Source: Flavobacteriaceae bacterium PS02293
GTDB taxonomy: Bacteria > Bacteroidota > Bacteroidia > Flavobacteriales > Weeksellaceae
NCBI GenBank assembly: GCA_029960045.1
Contig: JASCOV010000002.1
Span: 310,001 to 374,000, forward strand
Direction of reading: 5' to 3'
DNA: 64,000 bases
Each line of letters starts with the position of its first letter. Position 1 is the stretch's first letter. Below, one piece after another: positions 1 to 8,668 of this stretch. The translations under genes were made by a program, and so were the position numbers. Under the pieces are notes generated by a model, which was not told the DNA's origin, searched no databases, and was given only the letters and a program-made list of their open reading frames with translations.

Positions 1-924
1 CAAGCTGGACAGTTGATTGCAACGATTCGAATTGTACCTAATATTACAGAAGTCAACAATGCAACGATGCAGGTTAATAACACACAGATTCAATTAGCGA
101 ATGCTAAAATCAATGTTGAGAATCAGCAGAAGCAATATGAAATGCAGGCAAAATTGTACAAGCAAGGTGTGATTTCTAAACAGGAATACATCACTGCTCA
201 GCAACAATTGCAGACTACAACACAACAACAAAAACTGGCTGTTCAACAATTGAATGCAGCTCAAAAACAATTACAAATTGTAAGAACAGGTGCAACACCA
301 GAGTTACAAAGTATGGCGACCACTCAAGTCCGTGCAAAAGCGGCAGGAACTGTGTTGACAATCCCTGTAAAAGTAGGAAGTCAGGTTATCGAAGCTAACT
401 CGTTCAATGCCGGAACAACTATTTGTTCTATAGCTGACCTTAATTCATTGATTTTTAAAGGTAATATCGATGAAGCACAAGCTGGAAAATTGAAGCAAGG
501 AATGGATATGAGTGTCGTAATCGGTGCTTTGCAAAATAAGTCTTTCCCTGGAAAATTAACTTTGATTGCGCCAAAAGGAACTGAAGAAAGTGGAACGATA
601 AAATTCGCTGTGGAAGGAGATGTTTTCAACAAAACTGGAGAATACATCAGAGCAGGTTTCAGTGCGAATGGAGAAATCTTATTGAGTTCTAAGAAAAATG
701 CATTACTTTTGGATGAATCACTCATTCAATATGAAAAGGGTAACAACAAATCCTTTGTAGAAGTAAAACAGCCAAATGGAAGCTTCAAAAAAGTTTATGT
801 TAAGTTAGGCTCAAGTGACGGAATCAATGTGCAAATCCTTTCCGGAATCGATAAAAATGCTGAAGTTAAAGTCTGGAATCCTTCTGATAAAGATAAAGAA
901 GAACTGAAAGACAAAAAGAAATAG
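1..924 (+). CDS. HlyD/MacA-type efflux periplasmic adaptor subunit, 5' truncated by window edge
   Basis: The reading frame is open from base 1 with no stop, so the true start lies outside the window; the first TTG (13) is not a believable start. The visible protein has a Gln/Asn-rich coiled-coil hairpin (about residues 10-95), then a lipoyl/barrel-sandwich half (motif AKAAGTVL, then VKVGSQV), a beta-barrel region and a membrane-proximal domain ending in a Lys/Asp-rich tail. This is the order of periplasmic adaptors that link an inner-membrane ABC (MacB-type) or RND pump to an outer-membrane TolC-like channel. The partner pump genes should lie upstream. A strong terminator follows directly, so it is the last gene of its operon. 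Substrate cannot be told. Confidence 0.85.
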   Translation, partial: QAGQLIATIRIVPNITEVNNATMQVNNTQIQLANAKINVENQQKQYEMQAKLYKQGVISKQEYITAQQQLQTTTQQQKLAVQQLNAAQKQLQIVRTGATPELQSMATTQVRAKAAGTVLTIPVKVGSQVIEANSFNAGTTICSIADLNSLIFKGNIDEAQAGKLKQGMDMSVVIGALQNKSFPGKLTLIAPKGTEESGTIKFAVEGDVFNKTGEYIRAGFSANGEILLSSKKNALLLDESLIQYEKGNNKSFVEVKQPNGSFKKVYVKLGSSDGINVQILSGIDKNAEVKVWNPSDKDKEELKDKKK

Positions 925-950
925 ACCTTTAAATTATAATTGTTAAAAGA

Positions 951-987
951 ATCCGTCTCGTTTTTATAGCGAGACGGATTTTTTTTA
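951..987 (+). terminator. Rho-independent terminator after efflux adaptor
   Basis: A 10-bp perfect stem (ATCCGTCTCG pairing with CGAGACGGAT), a 9-base loop and a run of T follow 26 bases after the stop codon. Confidence 0.9.
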
Positions 988-1056
988 GTTATTATAAAAA
1001 TTTACTAATAATTTTTTTGATAGTATTAGCGTTTAAATGAAAATTAAAAAAAAACT

Positions 1057-2160
1057 ATGAAAAAAATGTCCTTTACTCTTGCAGGAATTCTATTCTGCAT
1101 TTTTACTTATGCTCAAAATGTTCATATTCCAGATCCTAATTTTAAAGCTTATTTACTAAGTGATCCTTTTATTAATACTAATGGAGATTCTGAGATACAA
1201 GTTTCTGAAGCAAGTAGTTTTACAGGAGCAATAATCTGTCATTATCAAAACATTACAAGTATGGTAGGTATAGAAGCTTTTGTCTCATTAACTGTTTTGA
1301 ATTGTGATGCTAATAATTTAACTAGTCTGGATGTAAGTAAAAATATTGCCTTAACAAGTTTGTCTTTTTTTAATAACCAAATTACAAACATAGATGTAAG
1401 CAAGAATAAAGCTTTAACTGATTTACAATTTACAAATAATAAGCTTACAAGTTTGGATGTAAGCAACAATGTCGTTTTAAAAAGTCTGGACTTTGGAAAT
1501 AATCTACTTACTAGTTTGGATGTAAGTAAAAACCCTAATCTAACTACTTTGGGTTGTTATAGAAATCAATTGACGAGCTTAGATGTGAGTAAAAATCAAG
1601 CTTTAATTCATTTAGATTGTTCCACAAACCTTCTCACAAGCTTAGATGTTAGTAGTAATCTTACCTTAACTTATTTTATTTGTTTTGGTAATTTTCTTAC
1701 AAGTCTGGATGTAAGCAAAAATCCAGCGATAATTGTTTTATTATGTAGTTCTAATGTTCTCACAAATCTTAATATAAGAAATGGAAATAATACTAAAATG
1801 ATAAGCCATGGTTTTGCTAACAATCCCAATCTTACTTGTATTCAGGTTGATGATGTGGCTTATGCTTCATCAAATTGGATCAGTAAAGACAGTTGGGCAA
1901 GTTACAGCACAAATTGTAGTTTATCTGTCAATGATGTTAAAAAATCTATATTGAAAATCTATCCAAATCCTGTGAAAAATAATCTTACGATTCAAACAGA
2001 TGATAAATTAATAAAAGCAGAAATCTATTCCACAACTGGACAATTAGTAAAAGCATTTTTTCAAAATAATGCCAATGTTGATGGGTTGCAAAAAGGAAAT
2101 TATCTAATAAAAATAACTACTGATAAAGGCACCCGAACAGAGAAATTCATTAAACAATAA
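1057..2160 (+). CDS. Secreted leucine-rich-repeat protein with T9SS type A C-terminal sorting domain
   Basis: A 367-residue protein begins with a signal peptide (residues 1-20, ending TYAQ). Residues about 68-240 are leucine-rich repeats of 21 residues with the core LTSLDVSKN, of the type seen in bacterial surface proteins. The last about 70 residues start with a KIYPNPV motif and end with an EKFIKQ-type tail, the hallmark of a T9SS sorting domain. It is therefore expected to cross the outer membrane by the GldKLMN system encoded at 47-52 kb and be released or anchored at the surface. The role (adhesion, binding) is inferred only from the repeat class. Single-gene unit between two terminators. 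Confidence 0.9.
   Translation: MKKMSFTLAGILFCIFTYAQNVHIPDPNFKAYLLSDPFINTNGDSEIQVSEASSFTGAIICHYQNITSMVGIEAFVSLTVLNCDANNLTSLDVSKNIALTSLSFFNNQITNIDVSKNKALTDLQFTNNKLTSLDVSNNVVLKSLDFGNNLLTSLDVSKNPNLTTLGCYRNQLTSLDVSKNQALIHLDCSTNLLTSLDVSSNLTLTYFICFGNFLTSLDVSKNPAIIVLLCSSNVLTNLNIRNGNNTKMISHGFANNPNLTCIQVDDVAYASSNWISKDSWASYSTNCSLSVNDVKKSILKIYPNPVKNNLTIQTDDKLIKAEIYSTTGQLVKAFFQNNANVDGLQKGNYLIKITTDKGTRTEKFIKQ
1315..1755 (+). repeat. Seven tandem 63-bp coding repeats (21-aa leucine-rich repeats)
   Basis: Seven in-frame units each encode a variant of LTSLDVSKNxALTxLxxxxN. The DNA units share the segment coding for TSLDVSK (acaagtttggatgtaagc-like) but differ at silent and variable positions, so the array is old rather than freshly duplicated. 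Copy number may still vary between strains. Confidence 0.85.
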
Positions 2161-2183
2161 TCAGGTTATTCAACATAATTAAA

Positions 2184-2212
2184 AAACCCTTTCAGATTTC
2201 TGAAAGGGTTTA
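2184..2212. terminator. Bidirectional terminator between convergent genes
   Basis: A 13-bp stem (AAACCCTTTCAGA with TCTGAAAGGGTTT) with a very small loop, A-rich on one side and T-rich on the other, lies between the convergent LRR gene and the outer-membrane receptor gene, so it can serve both strands. Confidence 0.85.
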
Positions 2213-2236
2213 TTTGTATGAATTTTTGATTTCTGT

Positions 2237-4750
2237 TTACATTGGAGGCATATCATCACCGCCATTGCTATTTGCATTAATATCTTTTTTCTTCTTAGGT
2301 TGTTCTACTTTTTCTCCTTGTTTGAAACGGTAAGTCAGAGATAGAGAAAACTGTCTTGGATTCCATTGCATATACATATCTCTAGTATAGTTTTCACCGT
2401 AATTTAATGCTTGTCTTGCTCTGGTATTGAAGATGTCCTGAATATTAAACGCTAAAGTTCCATTTCCGTTCCAGATTGTTTTTGTAGCACCAAGATTGAA
2501 GAAATATGTTGCTTTTTGATTTTGGCTGGCATTTTTTTGTCCACCTCTGTAATTGGATTGTACCTGTACACTAAATGTTTTATCGAATTTGAAGGTATTG
2601 GCTAGTCTTGCTCTGGATGAGAACCCGTTACCATTATAAGATTGAACAACAACATTATTAATAACAAGGTCTCCTCTTGTGTTATAACCAAAAAGATCTA
2701 TATTTCCCATTATTTTCCACCAAGAGAATGGATCATAAGTTCCATTGAAATCTAAACCGTAACGGTCTTCACTTCCAACATTATTAGGTCCTAAAGTAAA
2801 TGCTCCAGGATCTGTAAGACTTTGGATGATTCCAAATTGAATGTTATCTTTTTCTTTTCTGTAATATAAAGTAGGATTTAATGTAACCTTGCTTTTTGAT
2901 AGATTATAACCTAATTCAAATGAATCGATGTATGATGGATTAAGATCAGGATTCCCTTGGAAAACATTTCTTACATCATTAGGAGATGCTATTGGAATCA
3001 GGAAAAAAGATCTTGGTCTGTCAATTCTTCGGGAATAGTTTAGTAAGATTTGATTATTTTTTGCAATATCATAGCTTAAGAAAATACTTGGGAAGAGGTT
3101 GTTGTAATTTTTCTTCTTATTGGTAATAATTCCTGTATCTATATTTGTGTTCAGAGGATCTCTGTAAGGATAACTGAAACTGATATTTGACATCTCATCT
3201 CTCAAACCTACCTGATATGCAAAAGCACCAATCTTACTTTTAAACTGTGCGTAAAATGCATTGAAGGTTTCAGTATAATTTGCTAAACCAGTAAAATTTC
3301 CCATTATAGTTGGACTTGTTTCGCCGGCATTTCTGTTTTGTGCAAAGAAATCATAATCATTGTCATTACGATCCAATTTGTAGCCTGCATTGAAAGTTGA
3401 ATTTTCTCCTATTGGTAATTCATAGTCCAATTTTCCTACCAGGGATTTATTTTCTGTTTTTGTTTTAGTATTTGTTAACGCACTAAATATACTATTCTTG
3501 GTTTCTGTAATATCCGAATTACCACTGGACTGATTACTTTGTAAACTTAATGATAATGAAATGTTCTGCCCTTTGTCATCAAATTTATGATCAATGCCAA
3601 AATCACCTTGCATCCCTGTATTAGTATTCCTTCCAATAGCATTTCTACTGGTGTAATCTAAAGTCCCATTTCGGTAATTATTGATATAATTAATAGGATT
3701 GTTTGTGTCATTTTCAAAAGTCCTGATTGTTCCGCTTAGATTAACAGATGTATTTGGTGATATATCATAAACTACGCCGCCGGTAGCATTATAATTATTT
3801 GACTTTGTTTTATTGATGCTATTTTGATAATATGATAGAAGGTCACCAGATTCATATGTTGTGGTAGATCTATTGGTGTTTTTGTTTTCCTGATAACCGC
3901 CGCCACCGCTTAAAAACCAACTCCAGTTACCTTTTTTCCAACTTAAATTAGTGTTAAGATTTGTTTTTGGAAGGTAACCCAATGTTCCGATGACACTTCC
4001 GTTAAAGCCTAACTTGGTTGTTTTTTTAAGAATAATATTAAGAATACCAGCAGTTCCGGAAGCATCGTATTTTGCTGAAGGATTGGTAATTACTTCTATT
4101 CTGTCAATTTGATCTGCAGGAATTGCCTGTAATGCATTAGCGCCATCATCAATTCCAAGTAGAGCAGAAGGTTTACCGTTGATTAAGAATCTCACGTTGG
4201 AACTTCCTCTCATAGAAACAGTTCCGTCTGTATCTACAGAAACTGAAGGTACATTTTGCAAGACATCTTGTAAGTTTCCTCCAACAGCTGTAAGATCACT
4301 CTTTACATCGTAAGTTTTCTTATCAAGTTCTACTTTGTAAGGCTTTGTCGAAGTTGCCGTGATTACAACACCTTGGATATCTGTCGTATTATTAAGATTG
4401 GCTTTCCCAGAAGAAACGATAACAAAAGGTGCAATTGCTCCTGCTTTTTCAACTCTGATGGTTTGGGTGAATTTTTTATAATCGACCGCTTCAATTGCTA
4501 CTTCATAGTTGCCCGGCGTTAATTCGAGTTTATAATTTCCATCTGCATCTGCTAAAACTGCATCACTTAGCTGTGAGTTTTGTGTATTCTTAAAAGTGAT
4601 AGATGAGTAGCCAACTGCGCCATTTGCATCTTTTACATTTCCAGAGATATTCACTTTCTGCTGAGCCATTACAAAGCTTGCGGCTCCTATTGTCAGGGCA
4701 AGACCAAAAGCTCTCTTTTGAAATACACTTACAATTTCCGTTCTTTTCAT
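2237..4750 (-). CDS. TonB-dependent receptor-like outer membrane beta-barrel protein
   Basis: An 837-residue protein with a signal peptide (ends SFVMAQ), a carboxypeptidase-regulatory-like beta-sandwich domain (about residues 33-115, starting VNISGNVKD), a TonB plug domain (LQDVLQNVPSVSVD, RGSSNVRFLINGKPS) and a long C-terminal beta-barrel of the OMP_b-brl_3 type ending SLSLTYRF before a Lys-rich, Asn/Gly-rich tail. It would sit in the outer membrane; such proteins import ligands or act as TonB-linked channels, but no SusD partner is present so the substrate is unknown. ATG at 4750 is chosen over an in-frame TTG 21 bases upstream because it leaves a normal signal peptide. It follows mltG closely. 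Confidence 0.85.
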   Translation of the reverse strand: MKRTEIVSVFQKRAFGLALTIGAASFVMAQQKVNISGNVKDANGAVGYSSITFKNTQNSQLSDAVLADADGNYKLELTPGNYEVAIEAVDYKKFTQTIRVEKAGAIAPFVIVSSGKANLNNTTDIQGVVITATSTKPYKVELDKKTYDVKSDLTAVGGNLQDVLQNVPSVSVDTDGTVSMRGSSNVRFLINGKPSALLGIDDGANALQAIPADQIDRIEVITNPSAKYDASGTAGILNIILKKTTKLGFNGSVIGTLGYLPKTNLNTNLSWKKGNWSWFLSGGGGYQENKNTNRSTTTYESGDLLSYYQNSINKTKSNNYNATGGVVYDISPNTSVNLSGTIRTFENDTNNPINYINNYRNGTLDYTSRNAIGRNTNTGMQGDFGIDHKFDDKGQNISLSLSLQSNQSSGNSDITETKNSIFSALTNTKTKTENKSLVGKLDYELPIGENSTFNAGYKLDRNDNDYDFFAQNRNAGETSPTIMGNFTGLANYTETFNAFYAQFKSKIGAFAYQVGLRDEMSNISFSYPYRDPLNTNIDTGIITNKKKNYNNLFPSIFLSYDIAKNNQILLNYSRRIDRPRSFFLIPIASPNDVRNVFQGNPDLNPSYIDSFELGYNLSKSKVTLNPTLYYRKEKDNIQFGIIQSLTDPGAFTLGPNNVGSEDRYGLDFNGTYDPFSWWKIMGNIDLFGYNTRGDLVINNVVVQSYNGNGFSSRARLANTFKFDKTFSVQVQSNYRGGQKNASQNQKATYFFNLGATKTIWNGNGTLAFNIQDIFNTRARQALNYGENYTRDMYMQWNPRQFSLSLTYRFKQGEKVEQPKKKKDINANSNGGDDMPPM

Positions 4751-4780
4751 TCCTAGTTTATTTATGAGCAATTGCTCTAT

Positions 4781-5806
4781 TTATTTTATATCTTTCTTAT
4801 TCAGCCAGTCTTGGTATGCTTTCGCATTTCTGGCGTGTTCAGCATCATTATCTGTGAATTTATGGTAACCAAATCTCTCAGGATCGGCACACATAAAAAT
4901 GTAGTTGTTTTTTTCTGCATCCAAAACCGCATTCAGAGAATTCTTGTCAACTATACAAATTGGTCCTGGTGGAATTCCTTTGTTTGCATAAGTATTATAA
5001 GGTGAAGGCTCTTTCAGATGTTTATAATAAACTCTTTTTATCTGTAATTTGAAATTACTGGCCTGCTTCACAGCGTAAATTACTGTTGGATCACTCTGCA
5101 ACTTCATTCCTTTTTTATATCGATTAAGATAAAGACCGGCAATTGTTCTCTGCTCATCAGGTTTTCCGCCGGATTCTTTGTAAACGATTGAAGCCAACGC
5201 ATAGATTTGATCTCTTGATAATCCTGATTGTTTTTCTTTCTCGATTTTATCAGCAGTCCAGAAGTCTTTATAATCATTTTCGAATTTCTCAAAGAATTCT
5301 TTCGGCGTTACTGTCCAGAAAAAATCATAAGTGTTATTGAAGAAATATTTTTTTAGATCTTCCGCATTTTTGTAACCTTTTTTGACAGCAATTTCATTTA
5401 ATTGATTGGCAAATTTCGTTGAATCGATTTCTGTCTTTTTGGAAACTCGTCCGATCATTTGATAAACGTCATCGAAGTCTTTAATTCGGAAAGAATTCGG
5501 CGTTTGATTTCCTGCGATTATCATATTGACAATTTCTCGGTTATTCATTCCCGATTTCAATTCATAACGACCAGGCTTGAAATTTTCCCCAAGTTTTTTA
5601 TCTTCTGCAATACTTGTGAAATAGTCTTTGTTTTTAATATAAGGAGAAATCGAATCTAATATCTGCTGCGATTTTGCATGGTGAGGAATCAAAACAAATC
5701 CATCTTTTTCTACATTATTTCCGACATATTTATTATAAAATCTAATTCCGAAAAATCCCAGAATTACAATCACAACAACAAAAATGATAAGAATTACTTT
5801 TTTCAT
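4781..5806 (-). CDS. mltG: Endolytic peptidoglycan transglycosylase MltG
   Basis: The 341-residue protein has one N-terminal membrane helix (residues 3-23) and a YceG-like domain. The segment ASIVYKES contains the conserved catalytic Glu (the second acidic position of the family motif), followed by the NRYKKGMKLQSDPTV stretch typical of MltG. It cleaves nascent glycan strands in the periplasm and helps end their elongation. It lies 21 bases downstream of dapF (peptidoglycan precursor synthesis) and 30 bases upstream of the receptor gene on the same strand, so dapF-mltG form a cell-wall operon. Confidence 0.93.
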   Translation of the reverse strand: MKKVILIIFVVVIVILGFFGIRFYNKYVGNNVEKDGFVLIPHHAKSQQILDSISPYIKNKDYFTSIAEDKKLGENFKPGRYELKSGMNNREIVNMIIAGNQTPNSFRIKDFDDVYQMIGRVSKKTEIDSTKFANQLNEIAVKKGYKNAEDLKKYFFNNTYDFFWTVTPKEFFEKFENDYKDFWTADKIEKEKQSGLSRDQIYALASIVYKESGGKPDEQRTIAGLYLNRYKKGMKLQSDPTVIYAVKQASNFKLQIKRVYYKHLKEPSPYNTYANKGIPPGPICIVDKNSLNAVLDAEKNNYIFMCADPERFGYHKFTDNDAEHARNAKAYQDWLNKKDIK

Positions 5807-5827
5807 AACTTAAAATAAATCAGATTC

Positions 5828-6592
5828 CTAAAAATTAATATCTCCTTTAAAAACCTGAACAGCTGGACCTTCCAACCAAATGTTTTCGAACCCTTCTCCA
5901 TTTTTATCGGCATAAACTTTTAAGTTTCCACCCATCACTTTGATTCCAACAAACGTTTGATTATTATTTTTCATAAAAGTTAAAGCTGCAGCCGTAACTC
6001 CGGTTCCACAACTGTAAGTTTCATCTTCCACGCCACGCTCATAAGTTCTTACAAACAGTTCATTTTCGGACAAAGCTTCCACGAAATTGACATTGATGCC
6101 TTCTTTCTTATAAGTTTCAGAATTTCGGATTTCGTTACCGTTTTTGTAAACATTATAATTATTTAACATTTCAACGTACTTGATATAATGTGGAGAACCT
6201 GTATTCAAAACAAAATCATTTCCGTCTTTATCAATGGTTTTTACATCGCCCATTTTTAACTTAATAATCCCGTTTTTGATTTCCGCTTCGTGGATTCCAT
6301 CAATGGCGGTAAAGGTTGTTTTATCTTCAATAATGTCCAGAAAATGAGCAAACGCAACAGAACAACGAGCGCCATTTCCACAGAAACTTTTGGAACCGTC
6401 AGAATTATAATAATCCACTTCAAAATCCACATCTTTTGCAGAATTGATTTTAATTAATCCATCTGCGCCAATCCCAAATCTGCGATCACAAAGCTCCTGT
6501 ATTTTTTCTATAGAAAGATCGTCCCATTCTCCTAAACGGTTGTCTATCATTACAAAATCATTTCCTGTTCCCTGATATTTATAAAATTTCAT
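5828..6592 (-). CDS. dapF: Diaminopimelate epimerase
   Basis: This 254-residue enzyme converts LL- to meso-diaminopimelate for lysine and peptidoglycan synthesis. Both active-site cysteines are present: Cys71 in the motif CGNGARC and Cys195 in SCGTGVTAA. The N-terminal signature QGTGNDFV is intact. The ATG at 6592 is preferred to an in-frame TTG eight codons upstream because the family starts MKFYKYQGTGND. Transcribed toward mltG and divergent from the sigma factor gene. Confidence 0.96.
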   Translation of the reverse strand: MKFYKYQGTGNDFVMIDNRLGEWDDLSIEKIQELCDRRFGIGADGLIKINSAKDVDFEVDYYNSDGSKSFCGNGARCSVAFAHFLDIIEDKTTFTAIDGIHEAEIKNGIIKLKMGDVKTIDKDGNDFVLNTGSPHYIKYVEMLNNYNVYKNGNEIRNSETYKKEGINVNFVEALSENELFVRTYERGVEDETYSCGTGVTAAALTFMKNNNQTFVGIKVMGGNLKVYADKNGEGFENIWLEGPAVQVFKGDINF

Positions 6593-6745
6593 TTTAAATT
6601 TCTGAATATTAATCAATTAATAATTTTTTTCTTGCAAAAATCAAGCCCGTAAAAATACTGATTTTAAAGACAATTTAATCTTGATAAATGTTATTTAAAT
6701 TTAATCTAAAATGCCTTTATATTATAGAATTTCTCAATCTCACAA

Positions 6746-6779
6746 TGTTGAAATTTTTTAATTATTATACCTATCTTTG
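6746..6779 (+). promoter_or_regulatory. Bacteroidota-type promoter of the sigma-factor gene
   Basis: TGTTG, 21 bases, then TATCTTTG (6772-6779) fits the -33/-7 consensus TTTG-N(17-23)-TAnnTTTG. Transcription would start near 6785, leaving only a few untranslated bases before the ATG at 6792. Confidence 0.7.
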
Positions 6780-6791
6780 TTCGTCGAAAAA

Positions 6792-7349
6792 ATGAAAGAA
6801 GATCAGTTACTTACACTCATCATAAAAGCCCGTGATAAAGATCAAAAGGCTCAGACGCAACTCATTAATTCTTTTTGGGTGGATGTCTTTTCTTTTGTGA
6901 TGAACAAAGTGAAGGATGAAAATGATGCAGATGAGATCACAGTTTCGGTATTTTCAAAAGTTCTGAATAAATTGGATCTTTTCGATCCCAGTTTTCAGTT
7001 CAAAACCTGGATTCTGACGATTGCACAAAATACGATTATCGATTTCTGGCGAAAAAAGAGTCGCGAAAATGAAGACCCAAATGCCAATTTGCAGGATGTG
7101 AAAAATGAATTTGCAAGATCTCCCGAGGAATTATTGATTTCCGAAGAAGACCAGCAAAAGATCATCAAGATTATAGAAACAATGGATGCTAAAAATCAGG
7201 ACATTATTCGTCTCAGATTTTTTGAGGAAAAAAGCATCAAGGAAATAGCAGAAGAACTCAATCTTTCTGTGGCCAATACAAAAGTGAGAATAATGCGCGC
7301 CAAAAAAATCTTGGCCGAATTATTAAAAGAAGACGAAACCGATTTTTAA
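6792..7349 (+). CDS. ECF-like RNA polymerase sigma-70 family sigma factor
   Basis: A 185-residue protein with sigma region 2 (about residues 15-85, including [20 protein letters not shown]) and sigma region 4 (about 115-180, helix-turn-helix [20 protein letters not shown]). It directs RNA polymerase to a set of promoters; its regulon is unknown and no anti-sigma gene is adjacent. The in-frame TTG at 6777 lies inside the -7 box, so the ATG at 6792 is the start. lipA follows 14 bases after the stop and is probably co-transcribed. Confidence 0.9.
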   Translation: MKEDQLLTLIIKARDKDQKAQTQLINSFWVDVFSFVMNKVKDENDADEITVSVFSKVLNKLDLFDPSFQFKTWILTIAQNTIIDFWRKKSRENEDPNANLQDVKNEFARSPEELLISEEDQQKIIKIIETMDAKNQDIIRLRFFEEKSIKEIAEELNLSVANTKVRIMRAKKILAELLKEDETDF

Positions 7350-7363
7350 ATTTAAGATCAAAA

Positions 7364-8233
7364 ATGGAGGATTTAATTCAACAAGATACAGCCATTCAAA
7401 AACCAAAATGGATTCGTGTAAAATTGCCGACAGGTAAAAACTACCGCGAACTGAGACATTTGGTAGATAAATATAAGCTGAACACGATCTGCCAAAGCGG
7501 AAGTTGCCCCAATATGGGAGAATGCTGGGGCGAGGGAACGGCAACATTTATGATCCTCGGAAATATCTGTACGAGAAGTTGTGGATTTTGTGGTGTAAAG
7601 ACCGGAAAACCTTTGGATGTCAACTGGGACGAACCAGAAAAAGTAGCACGTTCTATCAAATTAATGAAAATCAAACACGCTGTTTTAACTTCCGTTGACA
7701 GAGATGATTTGAAAGATATGGGTTCAATCCTTTGGGGCGAAACCGTAAATGCTGTTCGTAGAATTTCTCCAGGCACAACTATGGAAACTTTGATTCCCGA
7801 TTTTCAAGGCATCACAAAACACCTTGACAGAATGGTAGAAGTGGCGCCGGAAGTGATCTCTCACAATATGGAAACTGTAAAACGTTTGACAAGAGAAGTA
7901 AGAATCCAGGCAAAATACGAAAGAAGCCTTGAGGTTTTAAGATATTTGAAAGAAGCTGGACAAAACAGAACGAAAACTGGTGTAATGCTAGGTTTGGGCG
8001 AAACCAGAGATGAGGTTTTTCAAACAATCGAGGATATTAGAAATGCAAACGTGGATGTGATTACGATGGGACAATATCTTCAGCCAACCAAAAAACATCT
8101 TCCAGTGAAAAGTTTTATCACGCCGGAACAGTTTGATGAGTATGGCGATTTTGCAAGAAATTTAGGTTTCCGCCACGTGGAGAGTTTGCCTTTGGTAAGA
8201 AGTTCTTATCACGCTGAGAAGCATATTCATTAA
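7364..8233 (+). CDS. lipA: Lipoyl synthase
   Basis: A 289-residue radical-SAM enzyme that inserts two sulfur atoms into octanoyl groups on lipoyl domains of 2-oxoacid dehydrogenases and GcvH. Both iron-sulfur clusters are visible: the auxiliary cluster ligands Cys43, Cys48, Cys54 ([12 protein letters not shown]) and the radical-SAM ligands Cys69, Cys73, Cys76 (CTRSCGFC). The C-terminal RSSYHAE contains the conserved serine of the family. Downstream of the sigma factor gene with a 14-base gap. Confidence 0.97.
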   Translation: MEDLIQQDTAIQKPKWIRVKLPTGKNYRELRHLVDKYKLNTICQSGSCPNMGECWGEGTATFMILGNICTRSCGFCGVKTGKPLDVNWDEPEKVARSIKLMKIKHAVLTSVDRDDLKDMGSILWGETVNAVRRISPGTTMETLIPDFQGITKHLDRMVEVAPEVISHNMETVKRLTREVRIQAKYERSLEVLRYLKEAGQNRTKTGVMLGLGETRDEVFQTIEDIRNANVDVITMGQYLQPTKKHLPVKSFITPEQFDEYGDFARNLGFRHVESLPLVRSSYHAEKHIH

Positions 8234-8254
8234 AATTTAAATCAGATTTAAAAT

Positions 8255-8281
8255 AAAAAAGACTCCTATATGGAGTCTTTT
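8255..8281. terminator. Bidirectional terminator shared by lipA and a small membrane protein gene
   Basis: AAAAGACTCC-TATA-TGGAGTCTTTT forms a perfect stem flanked by A and T runs. The stop codon of the minus-strand gene (8266-8268) lies inside the hairpin. Confidence 0.85.
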
Positions 8282-8454
8282 ACTGTTTGTTCTACTGGCT
8301 GTATATTTTCTGTCTTGTTCATATTTTCCACCTGTTGCGGAATAAACATCATATAACCGAAATAACCTAAAAGGAAAATAGCAACTACAATAATAATTGC
8401 GATCATCGGACCTTTATTGGTTTCGCTGTCTGGTTTTGGAATATCTGATCTCAT
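8266..8454 (-). CDS. Small single-pass membrane protein, function unknown
   Basis: A 62-residue protein has a polar N-terminus rich in Pro/Lys/Asp, one strong hydrophobic helix (about residues 17-39, IAIIIVVAIFLLGYFGYMMF) and a polar Asn/Gln/Glu C-terminal tail. It has a clear ATG and its stop is inside the shared terminator, which supports a real short gene. No family was recognised. Convergent with lipA. Confidence 0.6.
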   Translation of the reverse strand: MRSDIPKPDSETNKGPMIAIIIVVAIFLLGYFGYMMFIPQQVENMNKTENIQPVEQTVKDSI

Positions 8455-8616
8455 ATGTGAAAATTTATTTTGTTAATGGTCATATGCAATCGCTTTGGCG
8501 ATTTCATAGCTTGATTTTTTTAATACATTGCAAAACTAATGCCTGATTATTATTTAAATAATTTTTGAAATTATAATTTATTTTATGTAAAAATTACAAG
8601 GGTTTCGATTTAAATA

Positions 8617-8649
8617 TTTGTGATTTTTAAAATTAACCCTATATATTTG
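8617..8649 (+). promoter_or_regulatory. Promoter of the ammonium transporter gene
   Basis: TTTG (8617-8620), 21 bases, TATATTTG (8642-8649): an exact match to the Bacteroidota -33/-7 consensus, 19 bases before the ATG at 8669. Confidence 0.75.
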
Positions 8650-8658
8650 CAGGGTTAA
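8633..8658. promoter_or_regulatory. Palindrome overlapping the ammonium transporter -7 box (candidate operator)
   Basis: Perfect 8-bp arms TTAACCCT and AGGGTTAA with a 10-base spacer that contains the -7 element. A repressor dimer bound here would block the promoter. Regulator unknown. Confidence 0.55.
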
Positions 8659-8668
8659 AATTTAAAAA

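Noticed and set aside
381..725. Open frame on the minus strand opposite the efflux adaptor
   Set aside because: Shadow of the real gene: no start context, Pro/Ser-rich composition and it overlaps a well-supported plus-strand protein.
4750..4771. TTG start for the outer membrane receptor
   Set aside because: The ATG at 4750 gives a standard signal peptide; the TTG adds seven residues with no support.
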